From the NCBI GenBank assembly GCA_964440295.1, contig CAYTRT010000006.1, forward strand, positions 1 to 51,636: a stretch of DNA of 51,636 nt. Reading direction: 5' to 3'. Origin of the DNA: CALIKS01 sp964440295 (GTDB lineage: Archaea; Thermoproteota; Nitrososphaeria_A; Caldarchaeales; Calditenuaceae). A program made the translations under genes and the position numbers. Below the pieces are notes generated by a model, which was not told where the DNA came from, made no database searches, and worked only from the letters and a program-made list of their open reading frames with translations. Positions 51,128 through 51,636 of the stretch are shown here, one piece after another (positions within the stretch are counted from its first letter, which is position 1; every line of letters begins with the position of its first letter).

Positions 51128-51636
51128 ATGCCATATAGATTTACTTTTGACCTCTCTTCAGTGCCCCAGAGATTCTTTAAAGAGCTAGCCTTCCTGATCG
51201 ATTCGAGAAAGATTCATAAGAGAACTGGAGAGATTCTGCGGAGAATGATTGAGAGGTTTAAGCTCTCGGAGTTGACGGGCATGGATTTGTCCGAGGTCCT
51301 CCAGGTCGTTGAGGACTTAGTTGACATCCAGATCAAGAACTTGGCGTACAGGGAAAGATTCGAGAAAAGTAGAAGAAAAGCCCTATTCCTACCCCACTGT
51401 GCTAGGAAATACATCGATAGTAGGTGCAGGGCAGAGTTCGACCCAGAGGTACCGACATACATATGTAGGAGATGCTCGCCCGACTGCCAGGTAAACCAGG
51501 CATCCAGGATGGCGGAGGAGCTGGGATACGACGTCTATATCGTCCCTGGAGGCTCATGCATACCAAAAATAATCAAGAAGAATAACTATGACGGAGTCGT
51601 TGGAGTGGCGTGCGGCGAGGAGATCAAGCTCGCATA
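51128..51636 (+). CDS. DUF116 protein, 3' end cut by the window
   Basis: 169 residues are visible before the window ends. The segments LFLPHCARK, CRRCSPDCQVNQ, YIVPGGSCIPKIIKK and VVGVACGEEI are typical of DUF116, a cysteine-rich family often linked to iron-sulfur or lipoate-related biology, without a settled function. The first 60 residues are helical. GAGGAG lies about 17 bases before the ATG and a TATA-like acttattt about 28-36 bases before it. Confidence 0.85.
   Translation, partial: MPYRFTFDLSSVPQRFFKELAFLIDSRKIHKRTGEILRRMIERFKLSELTGMDLSEVLQVVEDLVDIQIKNLAYRERFEKSRRKALFLPHCARKYIDSRCRAEFDPEVPTYICRRCSPDCQVNQASRMAEELGYDVYIVPGGSCIPKIIKKNNYDGVVGVACGEEIKLA

Noticed and set aside
1..51636. CRISPR arrays, insertion sequences, integrases or rRNA genes
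   Set aside because: No regular repeat-spacer pattern, transposase-like frame, terminal inverted repeats or rRNA-like sequence was seen on either strand.

Overview
The window is archaeal, most likely from a thermophilic member of the Thermoproteota (TACK) and probably from a draft genome or MAG. The evidence is: a type IIB topoisomerase (Topo VI A subunit); TATA-box promoters placed about 25-30 bases before start codons (leaderless genes) mixed with GGTGA-type ribosome binding sites; frequent TTG and GTG starts; a tRNA-Gln gene that appears to carry two introns; a zinc-type ferredoxin; PAC2, MptD and F420-type (LLM) proteins; and archaeal mevalonate and histidine genes. I cannot name the order from sequence alone. 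Two runs of exactly 100 N (12064-12163 and 13484-13583) are scaffold gaps that interrupt genes.

Layout. 1-6247: a cut metallo-beta-lactamase-fold hydrolase, Topo VI A, a DUF4432 aldose-epimerase-like protein, an M24 prolidase-like peptidase and acetyl-CoA synthetase. 6415-20120: a visibly A+T-richer catabolic island with a complete sugar-type (CUT1) ABC importer, an enolase-superfamily enzyme, two SelA-like PLP enzymes, an amidohydrolase, an LLM oxidoreductase, an M19 dipeptidase, a D-threonine-aldolase/D-serine-dehydratase-like enzyme and RidA. The importer points to an oligosaccharide or glycoconjugate, while the enzymes point to D-amino acids, dipeptides or amino-sugar acids. 20183-27039: housekeeping genes (an orphan proton-antiporter subunit, tRNA-Gln, PAC2, TyrA, SOD, SucC, an Lrp regulator). 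27183-33732: a tight histidine operon, hisG-hisD-HAD-hisB-hisH-hisA-hisF-hisI. The HAD protein is a candidate for the histidinol-phosphate phosphatase. hisC and hisE are absent.

33802-41000: zinc ferredoxin, a MazG-like protein, a 54-residue AbrB-type protein facing it, a mevalonate-diphosphate-decarboxylase-like GHMP protein with a changed active site, MptD, DUF429, two MFS transporters, Sua5 and a universal stress protein. 41094-44356: a reductive-dehalogenase-like module consisting of a long operator-like palindrome, a Tat-exported RdhA-like protein broken by a one-base frameshift, a small membrane anchor, and NapG- and NapH-like electron-transfer proteins. 44441-48356: a three-gene ATPase / exported beta-domain protein / FtsX-MacB permease operon. 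48364-51636: a ZIP metal transporter, a flavodiiron protein, a Dps-like thioferritin and the start of a DUF116 protein.

The two most interesting systems are the SelA-like/D-amino-acid island and the RdhA-anchor-NapGH module. No gene-free stretch exceeds 300 bases. The longest, 40992-41224, holds the palindrome and promoter of the dehalogenase-like module.
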